From assembly GCF_001294535.1 (NCBI RefSeq), contig NZ_LGIC01000061.1, positions 296,445-360,444 on the forward strand: a stretch of DNA of 64,000 nt, in the 5' to 3' direction. Below the pieces are notes generated by a model. It worked only from the letters and a program-made list of their open reading frames with translations. It was not told the DNA's origin and made no database searches. Positions 63,257-64,000 of this stretch are shown here, one piece after another. Position 1 is the first letter of the stretch. Every line of letters starts with the position of its first letter. Source of the DNA: Cypionkella psychrotolerans. Lineage in GTDB: Bacteria; Pseudomonadota; Alphaproteobacteria; Rhodobacterales; Rhodobacteraceae. A program made the position numbers and the translations under genes.

Positions 63257-64000
63257 AGGCTCAAGTTTCGAGTGCAACACCCAGCGCCCGCAGGGCATAG
63301 GATGTTGCGATGGACAGACGATACAAGCACCTCAACGGCGAGGAACGTGGCGTGATTTTGGCGGAGCATCGGCGCGGGGCAAGCCTTGGGGCGATCGGGG
63401 CGTTGCTGGGGCGCAGCGCCTCGACCGTCGGGCGGGAACTGGGGCGTGGCCGTCCGGAGGGAGACCCCGCCCGGCCGTATTGCCCGCAGCTTGGCGCGGA
63501 CCGATACCGGGTGCTGCGCAAGCGGTGCGGACGGCGGCAGAAGCTGGTCAAGGGTGGGTGGCTTCATGACTTTGTGCGGGGCAAGCTGGTCCACCGGCGC
63601 TGGTCTCCCGAGCAGATTGCGTGCAGGCTCAAGTCCATGCACCCCGACGATCCAACCCGCCTGATCAGCCATGAGACGATCTACGCCGCGATTTACGCGC
63701 AGCCGAGGGGTGGGTTGAAGGCCGAGATGATCGCGGCCTTACGACAGCACAAACCTTCCCGCGGACTGCGGCGAACAACGCTGGCGGGCGGCTCCATCGC
63801 CCCGGAATCATTGAGGATCATCCACCGCCCCGAAGAGATCGAGGCCCGTCTGGTGCCCGGCCACTGGGAAGGCGATCTGATCAAGGGCGCCTTCAACCGC
63901 TCGGCGGTGGGCACGGTGGTCGAGCGCAAGACCCGCTTTCTCATTCTCAGCAAAATGCGCGGCTGCACCGCTGACGCGGCGTTGGAGGGGTTTACCCGCC
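63257..64000 (+). mobile_element. IS30-family insertion sequence (left part, truncated by window)
   Basis: The transposase gene and the preceding GGCTCAAGTTTCGAGTGCAA (63259-63278) look like the left part of an IS30 element; the right end lies beyond the window. The left boundary near 63257 is a guess, because the matching inverted repeat cannot be seen. The element lies about 125 bases upstream of clpB. Confidence 0.6.
63310..64000 (+). CDS. IS30-family transposase (3' end outside window)
   Basis: A DDE transposase of the IS30 family. Residues 1-60 form an N-terminal helix-turn-helix (HLNGEERGVILAEHRRGASL and LLGRSASTVGRELGRG). WSPEQIACRLK and SHETIYAAIYAQ follow, then the catalytic-domain start PGHWEGDLIKGAFNRSAVGT with the first Asp. 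230 codons are visible without a stop, and the frame is open at the right edge. No frameshift is seen, so it may be active. Confidence 0.93.
   Translation, partial: MDRRYKHLNGEERGVILAEHRRGASLGAIGALLGRSASTVGRELGRGRPEGDPARPYCPQLGADRYRVLRKRCGRRQKLVKGGWLHDFVRGKLVHRRWSPEQIACRLKSMHPDDPTRLISHETIYAAIYAQPRGGLKAEMIAALRQHKPSRGLRRTTLAGGSIAPESLRIIHRPEEIEARLVPGHWEGDLIKGAFNRSAVGTVVERKTRFLILSKMRGCTADAALEGFTR

Overview
The window is a gene-dense, high-GC chromosomal segment from an alphaproteobacterium of the Rhodobacteraceae (Rhodobacter/Pseudorhodobacter/Gemmobacter-like). This placement rests on gene content and order: regB divergent from senC-regA-hvrA with ahcY close by, AddAB instead of RecBCD, hemD followed by a mitofilin-like gene and hemY, and the tsaE-amgK-murU-addB-addA chain. 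Species cannot be decided from the sequence. There is no CRISPR array, rRNA operon or prophage. The only clear mobile element is an IS30-family insertion sequence cut by the right edge.

Layout. 1-9.2 kb (minus strand): addA (partial), addB, a MurU-like nucleotidyltransferase, an AmgK-like sugar kinase, tsaE and a membrane PAS protein. 9.2-12.4 kb: the RegB/RegA redox two-component system with senC and the H-NS-like hvrA. 12.4-16.1 kb: a LysR regulator, a possible 42-aa protein, an HD hydrolase, ahcY and a DUF2853 gene. 16.2-21.1 kb: an Fsr-like exporter, then an EVE-yciI-gpsA-tsaD operon divergent from hemD. 20.4-23.6 kb: hemD, Mic60-like gene, hemY, then tRNA-Thr(CGT). 23.9-30.4 kb: an aldo/keto reductase and tamA-tamB. 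30.4-35.5 kb: yihY, marR, nit, grxC and comF on minus; a methyltransferase and hemH on plus. 35.5-38.5 kb: two tandem tiny secreted/membrane proteins, two L,D-transpeptidases and a CAP-domain lipoprotein. 38.5-46.8 kb: 23S rRNA methyltransferase, two ABC exporter half-transporters, cca, a CoA-type Nudix gene, hslO and a second Nudix gene. 46.7-55.6 kb: response regulator-phosphatase, Hpt protein, ilvA, two tandem paralogous membrane proteins, argG, SCP2 protein, sulfotransferase, class IV aminotransferase and a frameshifted msrA. 55.6-64 kb: pyrF, ROK kinase, cutC, a secreted protein, glycerate 2-kinase, a Dabb protein, clpB and the IS30 transposase.

Themes are redox control and heme (RegBA, SenC, HemD, HemY, HemH), envelope maintenance (TamAB, AmgK/MurU, L,D-transpeptidases), and proteostasis/oxidative stress (ClpB, Hsp33, MsrA, glutaredoxin). 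Many minus-strand genes overlap by 1-8 bases in ATGA or TGATG junctions.

I did not find a recognisable new defence or mobile system. The signals most worth following are: a short word GTTAGAGAC that recurs far more often than its composition predicts and is spelled with rare codons; an inverted repeat covering the hvrA ribosome-binding site; the pair of tiny proteins sharing the motif GGVVEPVMEPEVV; a single-base frameshift in the msrA signal peptide; and two perfect palindromes in the hslO promoter region.
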